A stretch of 64,000 nucleotides of DNA from VRUE01 sp963840565 (lineage in GTDB: Bacteria > Actinomycetota > Thermoleophilia > Solirubrobacterales > 70-9): NCBI GenBank assembly GCA_963840565.1, contig CAWIZH010000005.1, positions 11,856 through 75,855 of the forward strand. The letters are read 5' to 3'. Of the stretch, positions 14,835 to 21,882 are shown one piece after another. Under the pieces are notes generated by a model. That model saw nothing but the letters and a program-made list of their open reading frames with translations. It was not told where the DNA came from and did not search any database. The number at the start of each line of letters is the position of its first letter. Position 1 is the first letter of the stretch. A program made the position numbers and the translations under genes.

Positions 14835-16835
14835 CTAAACGGCTGCGGTTGCCGTGGCAACTTCCGGGGCGGGTGCGGGCAGCGGCAGCACGATCGCGTC
14901 GCGCTCGTCGGCCGGAGACGCCGGCCGGTGGCCGCGCAGGCGCTCGTGGCTGCAGACGACGTAGCACCACTCCATCAGGCGCATGCGCGAGGCGGAGTCG
15001 ATCTCGGTGATCGTCGCCCCGACCAGATGATGGCCGTCGACTTCGCGGCAGGAGCGCACCTCGACCTGGGCGGCGACCTCGTGCGGCGCCCCGCTCGCGT
15101 CCTCGAGCTGGAGCAGGACCGCCGGTTTGGCTCCCACCTCGAGCGGCGCCTCCAGGACTAGGCCCACGCCGGCGGCGCTGGCGTCGATCAAGCGGCCGGG
15201 GACGTGGCCGTCCTCGGAGAAGCACTGGGCCGGCGCGTCGCCCTCGAAGCGGTAGATCAGCCGGCGCTGCTGGCGCTTGCCGACGGCGAGCAGGGTGCGG
15301 CCGATCCGCCGCAGCTCGATCAGGCCGAGCAGCGGCACGATCACGGCAGCGACCCCAGGCAGGTCGGGCAGCGGCCCGATGCCGGCCAGGTCGAGCAGGC
15401 GCAGCAGCGTCCCGGCGCTGAGCACCACCGCGCAGAGCAGCACCAGGTGCAGCTTGCGCACGGCGTCGAGCCCGCCGCCGCCGGTGCCCTGCTTTGGCGT
15501 CACCTTGAAGGCGGTGTGGCCGGGGCGGATGGCGCAACGCAGCGCCCGCGTGTAGATCTCCATCGTCAGCAGCTCGTAGTGGGCGGTCTCGCCGATCTTC
15601 ATGTAGCCGCGTGCGAGGGCCGAGCCGGAGGTGAGGTTGAGCGTCACCGAAGGCAGCCAGAGCGCCGCCAGCGCCAGCACGCTGATCTTCATCGGCAGCT
15701 CGCCGGTCCACAGCACCAGGCCCAGCGTCGCCAGCAGCAGCAGCCGCATCGGCGGCGCCAGGTAGGCGGCGAGGCTGGCGAAGTAGGAGATGCGCTGCAG
15801 CGGGCGCAGCTCGCCGGCGCGCAGGGGGGACTCGGGCAGGGTGAAGACGGCGAGGTTGCCGCGCGCCCAGCGGTCGCGCTGCAGCAGGTAGCTGTCGAGG
15901 TCGTGCGGAGCAAGGCCCTGGACCAGCACCTCGTCGTGGTAGCGGCTGCGCCAGCCGTGGCGCAGCAGGCGGATCGTCGTGTGGAAGTCCTCGGCGATCG
16001 TCTCGGTGGCGACGCCGCCGATCTCGATCAGAGCTTGGCGGCGGATCAGTGCCGCCGAGCCGCACCAGTAGGCGGCGCCGTGGCGATCCTTGCCGGGGCA
16101 GACGACGCGGTAGAAGAGCGACTGCTCGTGGCGGCCGACCACGTAGTGCTGGACCGAGTCGTGGTTGAAGAAGTCGTGCGGGCTCTGCACCAGGGCCATC
16201 CGCTCGTCGTCGAAGTAGCCGACCATCGCGTCGAGCGCGTCGGGCATCGGCACGTGGTCGGCGTCGAGCATCAGCACCAGCTCGCCCTCGGTGCGCGAGA
16301 GCGCCGCATTGATGTTGCCGGCCTTGGCGTGGGAGTTGTCGGGCCGGGTCATGTAGCGGGCGCCGGCAAGCTTGGCCAGCTCCTCCATCTCGGGGCGTTG
16401 CCCGTCGTCGAGCAGGTAGGTCGTGTGCGGATAGGTCAGGGCGCGGCAGCCGGCCAGGGTCGCGGAGACGACCTCATGCGGCTCGTCGTAGGTGCAGACG
16501 TAGACGTCGACCGAGCGCCCCGGCGTGGCCTGCGGGCGCACCGCGGGCGGCCGCGACCAGGAGAACCAGGCCAGCGTGCCGAGCGCCCAGAGCCCGTAGA
16601 TCTCAGTCACCAGCAGCATGCCGAAGGCGACCGGGCTGGCCCCTTCGCCGCTCCAGCCGATCCGCCAGGCCAGGTAGCCGACGCCCCAGAGCAGGGCACA
16701 GATCGCCAGCGAGCGCAGCAGCAGCGGATGGCGGTCGAAGAAGCTCCCCAGGCGGGTTTGCTCGCTTGCTTGCACGCGGCTGCATCGGCCGTCGCGGGCC
16801 TCTGCTTGAGCCTCGGCAGGCCACCCGCGCCGCAC
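14835..16835 (-). CDS. Cellulose-synthase-like GT2 glycosyltransferase with PilZ domain
   Basis: 666 residues. Two N-terminal membrane helices (about 38-60 and 66-92) are followed by a cytosolic GT-A domain with Asp in CTYDEP (117), LLDDGQRPEM, the metal-binding DAD (191-193), AEDFHT (282-283) and QRDRW (319-323, the processive Q-x-x-R-W site). About four more helices follow, then a PilZ domain with RQQRR and DASAAGVGL. It polymerises an extracellular polysaccharide, probably under cyclic-di-GMP control. No bcsB, bcsZ or other cellulose genes are adjacent, so the polymer is uncertain. Confidence 0.9.
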   Translation of the reverse strand: MRRGWPAEAQAEARDGRCSRVQASEQTRLGSFFDRHPLLLRSLAICALLWGVGYLAWRIGWSGEGASPVAFGMLLVTEIYGLWALGTLAWFSWSRPPAVRPQATPGRSVDVYVCTYDEPHEVVSATLAGCRALTYPHTTYLLDDGQRPEMEELAKLAGARYMTRPDNSHAKAGNINAALSRTEGELVLMLDADHVPMPDALDAMVGYFDDERMALVQSPHDFFNHDSVQHYVVGRHEQSLFYRVVCPGKDRHGAAYWCGSAALIRRQALIEIGGVATETIAEDFHTTIRLLRHGWRSRYHDEVLVQGLAPHDLDSYLLQRDRWARGNLAVFTLPESPLRAGELRPLQRISYFASLAAYLAPPMRLLLLATLGLVLWTGELPMKISVLALAALWLPSVTLNLTSGSALARGYMKIGETAHYELLTMEIYTRALRCAIRPGHTAFKVTPKQGTGGGGLDAVRKLHLVLLCAVVLSAGTLLRLLDLAGIGPLPDLPGVAAVIVPLLGLIELRRIGRTLLAVGKRQQRRLIYRFEGDAPAQCFSEDGHVPGRLIDASAAGVGLVLEAPLEVGAKPAVLLQLEDASGAPHEVAAQVEVRSCREVDGHHLVGATITEIDSASRMRLMEWCYVVCSHERLRGHRPASPADERDAIVLPLPAPAPEVATATAAV

Positions 16836-16875
16836 CGGCGCCGCCCAACCGTAAAATCAGCCGCGACTGAGTCCC

Positions 16876-16962
16876 GGAGGGGTGCCGGAGTGGTTGAACG
16901 GGGCAGTCTCGAAAACTGTTGGCGTCGCAAGGCGCTCGTGGGTTCGAATCCCACCCCCTCCG
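16876..16962 (+). tRNA. tRNA-Ser (CGA)
   Basis: The acceptor stem GGAGGGG/CCCCTCC encloses a class II tRNA. The anticodon loop TCTCGAAA gives CGA. The long variable arm is GGCGTCGCAAGGCGCTC, the T-arm is GGTTCGAATCC, and the discriminator is G. A terminator-like hairpin follows at 17019. Confidence 0.95.
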
Positions 16963-17018
16963 CTAATCGATCGCGATTTCCATCCGGGTCGTCGGCACCG
17001 GCAATAAACGCGCTTATC

Positions 17019-17040
17019 TAGCCCGAAAGGGCGCTTTTTG
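17019..17040 (+). terminator. Rho-independent terminator after tRNA-Ser
   Basis: The stem GCCC-GAAA-GGGC (17021-17032) has a stable GAAA tetraloop, extends by AGC/GCT pairing, and is followed by five T residues. It ends transcription of tRNA-Ser and insulates the secretome block. Confidence 0.75.
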
Positions 17041-17060
17041 CAGGTAATTCGCGCAGGAGC

Positions 17061-17089
17061 TTGACAAAAGAAACACGACTATCTACTCT
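17061..17089 (+). promoter_or_regulatory. Candidate sigma70-type promoter
   Basis: TTGACA at 17061-17066 is a perfect -35 box, followed after 17 nt by TACTCT at 17084-17089 as a weak -10. It sits between the tRNA terminator and the long leader of the collagen-like gene. Confidence 0.5.
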
Positions 17090-17234
17090 CTCCTCAATCG
17101 GTAAACACCGTTATCCACCAGATCGACGGTAGAGCCGGTTGTCAGCACCACAGGGACCACATAACCGAGCCTCGAGGAAGCCGCTAAGGGAAGCGGCGGG
17201 CAGAGGGGCTCACGGGACAAGGAGAGAGATCTAG
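17090..17234 (+). promoter_or_regulatory. Long structured 5' leader upstream of collagen-like gene
   Basis: About 145 nt between the promoter and the CDS can fold into several helices: CGGT-AAAC-ACCG near its start, CGGTT/AACCG (17136-17140 with 17163-17167), and an outer helix GAGCC/GGCTC (17167-17171 with 17207-17211) enclosing GCCGC/GCGGC (17180-17184 with 17193-17197). A good ribosome binding site (AAGGAGAG) follows. It does not match the riboswitch consensus sequences I know. It could be a novel cis-regulatory RNA or simply a stable leader. Confidence 0.4.
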
Positions 17235-18029
17235 ATGTTCTCGACGCTACGCACGCGCTTTGGGATCCCCGGAGTCATCTCGGTGATTGCCTTGGTCTTC
17301 GCGATGTTCGGTGGCGCTTACGCCGCCTCCAATTCTTCAGGCGGTGGCAAGGCCACCGCCTCGGCGAAGCAGGGCAAGCAAGGGAAGCCGGGCAAGACCG
17401 GCAAGACGGGTCCGGCTGGTCCCGCTGGCCCAGCCGGTCCGGCTGGTCCCGCTGGCGCCAAGGGCGACGCCGGCGCGGCGGGTTCGGCCGGTACCCCCGG
17501 TGCTCCTGGCACCAGCCCCGAAGGGACAAGCTTCACCGGTTTGAAAACCGTCGGCGCGGTGACCTGCACCGAAGGTGGCACCGAATACAAAGGCGCCAGC
17601 ACCAACCTGGTGTGCAACGGCAAAAAAGGCACTGCCGGCAAAAACGGCGACCTGTGGACCGAAGGCGGCACGCTGCCCTCCGAAGCCACCGAGACTGGCG
17701 TGTGGAGCGGCATCGCCGTCGACACTGCCGGCGAACCGGCAATTGCGGGGGTTGACATCTCCTTCAACATCCCGCTCGCTAGTGCTCCGACGCTGAAAGT
17801 CGTCCCCACCGCCGGGGAAGCACCGGACTGCCCTGGGACATTCACCGAACCGAAAGCGGCAGCGGGCAAGCTGTGCCTCTACAAGGGAGGAACCCTGGGC
17901 GAAGTCGCGGAATTCGAATTCGAAATCGACGCTGCGACTCAAGCTGCGACTCAATACGGTCTGTTCCTCTACGGCGAATGTGTCGAATTCTGCAAGTGGC
18001 AGGGCACCTGGGCCGTGACCGCCGAATAG
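17235..18029 (+). CDS. Secreted collagen-like protein
   Basis: 264 residues. Residues 1-31 form an N-terminal hydrophobic segment or signal (VISVIALVFAMFGGAYAAS). A Lys/Gly-rich stretch is followed by about 14 Gly-X-Y triplets (GPAGPAGPAGPAGPAGAKG, residues 57-96) that can form a collagen triple helix. The C-terminal globular domain (about 100-264) has four or more cysteines likely to form disulfides. Probably a surface or fibre protein. The start is supported by AAGGAGAG 8-10 nt upstream. Confidence 0.8.
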   Translation: MFSTLRTRFGIPGVISVIALVFAMFGGAYAASNSSGGGKATASAKQGKQGKPGKTGKTGPAGPAGPAGPAGPAGAKGDAGAAGSAGTPGAPGTSPEGTSFTGLKTVGAVTCTEGGTEYKGASTNLVCNGKKGTAGKNGDLWTEGGTLPSEATETGVWSGIAVDTAGEPAIAGVDISFNIPLASAPTLKVVPTAGEAPDCPGTFTEPKAAAGKLCLYKGGTLGEVAEFEFEIDAATQAATQYGLFLYGECVEFCKWQGTWAVTAE

Positions 18030-18054
18030 CGGCAGCTTTTCCACTGTGTGTGCA

Positions 18055-18100
18055 CCGGTAGGCCCGCCCTGGGTAACCAGCATCCAGGGCGACCTACCGG
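18055..18100 (+). terminator. Strong intercistronic hairpin
   Basis: CCGGTAGG (18055-18062) pairs with CCTACCGG (18093-18100), and inside it GCCCTGG (18066-18072) pairs with CCAGGGC (18084-18090). It lies between the collagen-like gene and the first NHL gene. No T-tract follows, so it may be an attenuator or mRNA-processing/stability element rather than a simple terminator. Confidence 0.5.
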
Positions 18101-18138
18101 CTCGGGGATCGACCCACCACCGTACGGAGAACTCACAC

Positions 18139-21100
18139 ATGAAAAAATGCCCTCGATCGACGCTCCGCGAGCGCACACGCGCGTCCGGAATCCAAATGCT
18201 CGGAATTGCCCTGGGGGGGATCTTCTTGCTCGCGGCTATCGTTCCGGGGGTCGCGTTTGCGGCTGAAGGACCGGGAGTGTTGTGGAAAGCGTGCACGACA
18301 GGCTCCGGAGCGGGACAGTGCAAGACCCCGATCGGCATCGCCTCCAGCCCCACAAACGGCGACCTCTACGTTGCCGACCTTGAAAACTCCCGGGTGAACG
18401 AGTTCACCGCCTGGGGTCAGTTCGTCAGGGCCTGGGGCTGGGGGGTCAAAGACGGTGGGGCGGAACTGCAAGTGTGCACCACACAAACCGGCTGTCGAAA
18501 AGCCCTCCAAGGCAGCGGCACCGGCGAGTTCATAACGGTCGGCGGCGTCGCGGTCGACGCGCTGGGCAACGTCTACGTCACCGACCCGATAAACCACCGG
18601 GTGCAGAAGTTCGACTCCGAAGGCCACTTCCTGTTGATGTTCGGTGGGGGAGTGGACAAAGGACCCAACCACCCAGGCGACATCTGCACCGCGGCCTTTA
18701 TCGCCGAAGGCGAAAGCTGTGGCGCGGGAACGATCGGTGCGGGGAACGCCCAGTTCGCCGCCAACTGGCTGGCACCCGGCTCCAACATCGCGATCGGCAC
18801 CGCCGGCCAGGTCTTCGTCGGCGATGAAAACCGGATTCAGGTCTTCGACAGTGGTGGTGTCTACCAGTCCCAGCTGCCGATTCCACACCCCGGATTGGTC
18901 AACGAGCTCGCGGTCGATCCTGTCTCGGGCAACCTCTACATGGCGTACCGCAACGAACGGGAAGCACTTGAACCCATCGTTCCCAACGTTTACCGACTCG
19001 ATTCGAGCAACGGAGCCGTGCTCAACACGCTGGAAGTCGAAAAGCCTTCGGCGCTTGCCGCCGATGCCTCAGGCAGCGTCTACGTGTTCGACAACCTTCG
19101 CTTCCTCGGGGGACAAAACCCAGCAACTCACTCGGCGAGGATTCTGAAGTTCGACGCCAGCGGCAACCTGGTCGAGCGGATTGCGGAAGCTCCGTTCGCG
19201 AAAGTCAATTCACCGGGCGCCGAAGAAATCGAAACGTCGAGCGGCCTGGCGACTGGCTCCAATTGCTTCCGAGAAGGCGAGGGTGGCCTCTACGTAACGG
19301 CGCAGACTGGCGCCTTCCACGACCCAACACACGAATTCGTCCAGGCCTACTTCCCGACTCCCGACCCGGCCAAATGCCCACCACCGCCGGTGGCGCCAAG
19401 CGTAACCGCCGAATACGCCCTCTCCGTCGACGCCAAAGACGCCACGCTCGGCGCCGGCATCAACCCCCACTTCTGGACCGATGCCACCTACCGGGTGCGC
19501 TATGGGACCGCGCAGTGCATCGAAGAAGGTGGCTGGGAAGCATCCTGCGTCAGCGAACAGCCCACGGCGCCTGGCTCCAAACTGGGCCCGAAGGTCACCA
19601 ACCAACCGGTCTCGACAGCCGGAGTGGTTCTTGTGGGCCTCGAACCGAACACTGCCTACCGCTACCGCTTCGTCTCTGAAAGCAGCGGCGGGGGCCCGGC
19701 AACCGGGGCGGGGAAGGAATTCCACACCCCGCCGCTGGCTGGGACACCGAACACGAGCTGTCCCAACCAAGCCTTCCGCACCAGCGCCTCGGCAGGCCTA
19801 CCCGACTGCCGCGCCTATGAGCTGGTCTCCCCGCTCGACAAAGCCGGCGGCGACGTGCAGGCGCGCAACAACGCCGTTCCCTACCCCGCCCGCATGGACC
19901 AGAGCTCGCTCTCGGGCAACGGGCTCGCCTACTCCTCCTACCGCGCCTTCGCGGGCGCCCAGAGCGGGCCCTTCTCGAGTCAGTACCTGGCCCATCGCAA
20001 CCCGGGTAGCGGCTGGAGCACCGAAGCCATCTCCCCACCCCAAGAAGGCCCTGCCTTCCTCAGCGCGCTGATCCCGGTCGACAACGCCTTCCGCGCCTTC
20101 TCCCCCGAACTCACCACAAGTTGGCTTTTGACTGACACCGAACCGCTGCTGGGTCCCGGTGGCATCCCGGGGCACCCCAACCTCTATCGTCGCGACAGCG
20201 GTGCAGGCACCTACGGCGGCTGCACCAATGCCGTGCCCCAGCTCGAACCGGAGTCCGACCACGCCCCCCAGCTGCAGGGCACCTCGGCCGATCAGAGCCT
20301 GGCGGTCTTCCGAACCGAGAACAAGCTGACCGAAGACGCCTCCACTCAGCGCAAGTCTGGAAACCGAGGCATCTACCAGCTCTACGCCTGCTCCTTCAGC
20401 TCCGGCGAGGGAGCCGAAGCAGCGCAGCTGCACCTGGTCAGCGTCCTGCCAAACGGCACCGCGAGCAACCTGGAAAACACCGCCGGGGGCCCCGCGAACC
20501 AGGGCTTCCAATCTGACCAGGGCCGCACCGCGACCCTCGAGAACGCTGTTTCCATCGACGGCTCAAAAGTGTATTGGACCGCCAGCGAAGGAAACGACGC
20601 GAGTCTGCCCGGAGCCCTCTACCTCCGCCTCAACCCCGCCGCGGAACCGACCGCAAGCGGCAAATGCATGGAAGAAGAACCCGAAGGCGCCTGCACCCTG
20701 CTCGTCGCAAGCGGCAAAGCGCGCTTTTGGACCGCGGCCAAGGACGGCTCGGTTGCGATCTTCGGCAAGGAAGAAGGAAAAAGCGCAGAAGAATCGCTCT
20801 TCGAATACGACCTCGAATCCCAAAGCGCCCAGCCGATCGCCCACAAAGCACTTGGCGTGCTGGGGGCAAGCGATAACGCTACGAAGGTCTACTTCCTCTC
20901 CGAAGAAGACCTCGGCGGTGCGGCGATCGCGGGGCAGCCCAACCTCTACCTGCATGAAGCGGGGGGAGCAAACATCTTTCTTGCGACGTTGTCGGGGACG
21001 GACGGGATTGCGGGCAACCAGGACGCATATCCCTCTCCGGCCAATCCCGAGCCGGTCTGGCACAGCTCCAGGGTCAATCCCGACGGGCAGACGGTCGCAT

Positions 21101-21882
21101 TCATGTCGACCTCACCCGAGCTTGCCGAGGAAGTCGCTGGCTATGACAACACCGACCAGGGCAGCGGGGAACCGGCGGCGGAGATCTATCGCTACGCGGC
21201 GGGCGAGGGGCTCGCCTGCGTCTCTTGCAACCGCACCGGCGCGCGTCCGCGAAGCGGGCAGGTCCAGAGCATCTTCTTCAATTTCCCCTTCTACGCCGCC
21301 GCCCTCCTCCCACCCTGGGAGAACTCCCTCTACGCACCGCGCGTCCTCTCCGAAGACGGTAAGCGGGTCTTCTTCGAATCCTTCGAAGCGCTGGTCTCCC
21401 AAGACACCAACGGCAAGGTCGACGTCTACCAATGGGAGCAGGCCGCAAGCGGGGATTGCGACGAAGGCGACTCCAGCTACGTGGAAGCCTCGGATGGCTG
21501 CGTCAGCCTGATCTCCTCGGGCAAGAGCTCAACGGACTCCCAGTTCGTCGACGCCTCACCCGACGGCCACGACGTCTTCATCCGCACCGCCGCCTCGCTG
21601 GTCGGCTGGGACCCGGGTCAGACCGACATCTATGACGCCCGGGTGCAAGGCGGCTTCCCGGAACCGCAGGGCCTCCCCTCGGGCTGCGAAGGCGAAGCCT
21701 GCCAAGGGCCGGCATCGCCGCCCGAGGACGCCACTCCCTCCTCTTCGTCCTTCGAAGGGGCGGGCAACGTCAGCGAACCGGTGGCCAAGAAGAAGGCCAA
21801 GCGCCACAAGAAGAAGCACGCCAAGAAGCACACGAAGACAAACCAAAAGCAAGCTAAGCGCAACAGGGGGCAGCGACAATGA
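18139..21882 (+). CDS. Secreted NHL/beta-propeller protein, copy 1
   Basis: 1,247 residues from ATG 18139 (GGAGA site at 18126-18130). Residues 1-45 are a signal peptide with a hydrophobic LGIALGGIFLLAAIV core. About 45-430 is an NHL-type propeller (PIGIASSPTNGDLYVAD, GNVYVTDPINHRVQKFDSEG). About 435-545 is a fibronectin-III-like domain. About 560-1190 is a conserved module beginning CPNQAFRTSASAGLPDCRAY, followed by TolB/PD40-like blades. The last ~35 residues are Lys/Arg-rich and may bind wall polymers. It is a close paralogue of the gene at 24732. Function unknown; extracellular. It overlaps the next gene by 4 nt. Confidence 0.8.
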   Translation: MKKCPRSTLRERTRASGIQMLGIALGGIFLLAAIVPGVAFAAEGPGVLWKACTTGSGAGQCKTPIGIASSPTNGDLYVADLENSRVNEFTAWGQFVRAWGWGVKDGGAELQVCTTQTGCRKALQGSGTGEFITVGGVAVDALGNVYVTDPINHRVQKFDSEGHFLLMFGGGVDKGPNHPGDICTAAFIAEGESCGAGTIGAGNAQFAANWLAPGSNIAIGTAGQVFVGDENRIQVFDSGGVYQSQLPIPHPGLVNELAVDPVSGNLYMAYRNEREALEPIVPNVYRLDSSNGAVLNTLEVEKPSALAADASGSVYVFDNLRFLGGQNPATHSARILKFDASGNLVERIAEAPFAKVNSPGAEEIETSSGLATGSNCFREGEGGLYVTAQTGAFHDPTHEFVQAYFPTPDPAKCPPPPVAPSVTAEYALSVDAKDATLGAGINPHFWTDATYRVRYGTAQCIEEGGWEASCVSEQPTAPGSKLGPKVTNQPVSTAGVVLVGLEPNTAYRYRFVSESSGGGPATGAGKEFHTPPLAGTPNTSCPNQAFRTSASAGLPDCRAYELVSPLDKAGGDVQARNNAVPYPARMDQSSLSGNGLAYSSYRAFAGAQSGPFSSQYLAHRNPGSGWSTEAISPPQEGPAFLSALIPVDNAFRAFSPELTTSWLLTDTEPLLGPGGIPGHPNLYRRDSGAGTYGGCTNAVPQLEPESDHAPQLQGTSADQSLAVFRTENKLTEDASTQRKSGNRGIYQLYACSFSSGEGAEAAQLHLVSVLPNGTASNLENTAGGPANQGFQSDQGRTATLENAVSIDGSKVYWTASEGNDASLPGALYLRLNPAAEPTASGKCMEEEPEGACTLLVASGKARFWTAAKDGSVAIFGKEEGKSAEESLFEYDLESQSAQPIAHKALGVLGASDNATKVYFLSEEDLGGAAIAGQPNLYLHEAGGANIFLATLSGTDGIAGNQDAYPSPANPEPVWHSSRVNPDGQTVAFMSTSPELAEEVAGYDNTDQGSGEPAAEIYRYAAGEGLACVSCNRTGARPRSGQVQSIFFNFPFYAAALLPPWENSLYAPRVLSEDGKRVFFESFEALVSQDTNGKVDVYQWEQAASGDCDEGDSSYVEASDGCVSLISSGKSSTDSQFVDASPDGHDVFIRTAASLVGWDPGQTDIYDARVQGGFPEPQGLPSGCEGEACQGPASPPEDATPSSSSFEGAGNVSEPVAKKKAKRHKKKHAKKHTKTNQKQAKRNRGQRQ
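19370..21810 (+). repeat. Duplicated segment, copy A (with 25910-28350)
   Basis: From the region encoding AKCPPPPVAP to the basic tail, this DNA is nearly identical in long blocks to 25910-28350. For example, both copies encode SPELTTSWLLTDTEPLLGPG with the same codons. The upstream propeller halves are much more diverged. This pattern indicates tandem duplication with later gene conversion of the 3' part. Confidence 0.85.

Noticed and set aside
14835..16835. Cellulose biosynthesis operon
   Set aside because: Only the catalytic-subunit-like gene is present; no bcsB, bcsC or bcsZ adjacent. Kept as a generic polysaccharide synthase.
17160..17234. Known riboswitch (c-di-GMP, c-di-AMP, cobalamin) before the collagen-like gene
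   Set aside because: Conserved core words of these classes are absent; only generic helices are visible, so it was listed as an unassigned leader.
17337..17530. Repeat array or CRISPR in the GGTCCCGCTGG-type repeats
   Set aside because: The repeats are contiguous codons for Gly-X-Y collagen triplets with no spacers.
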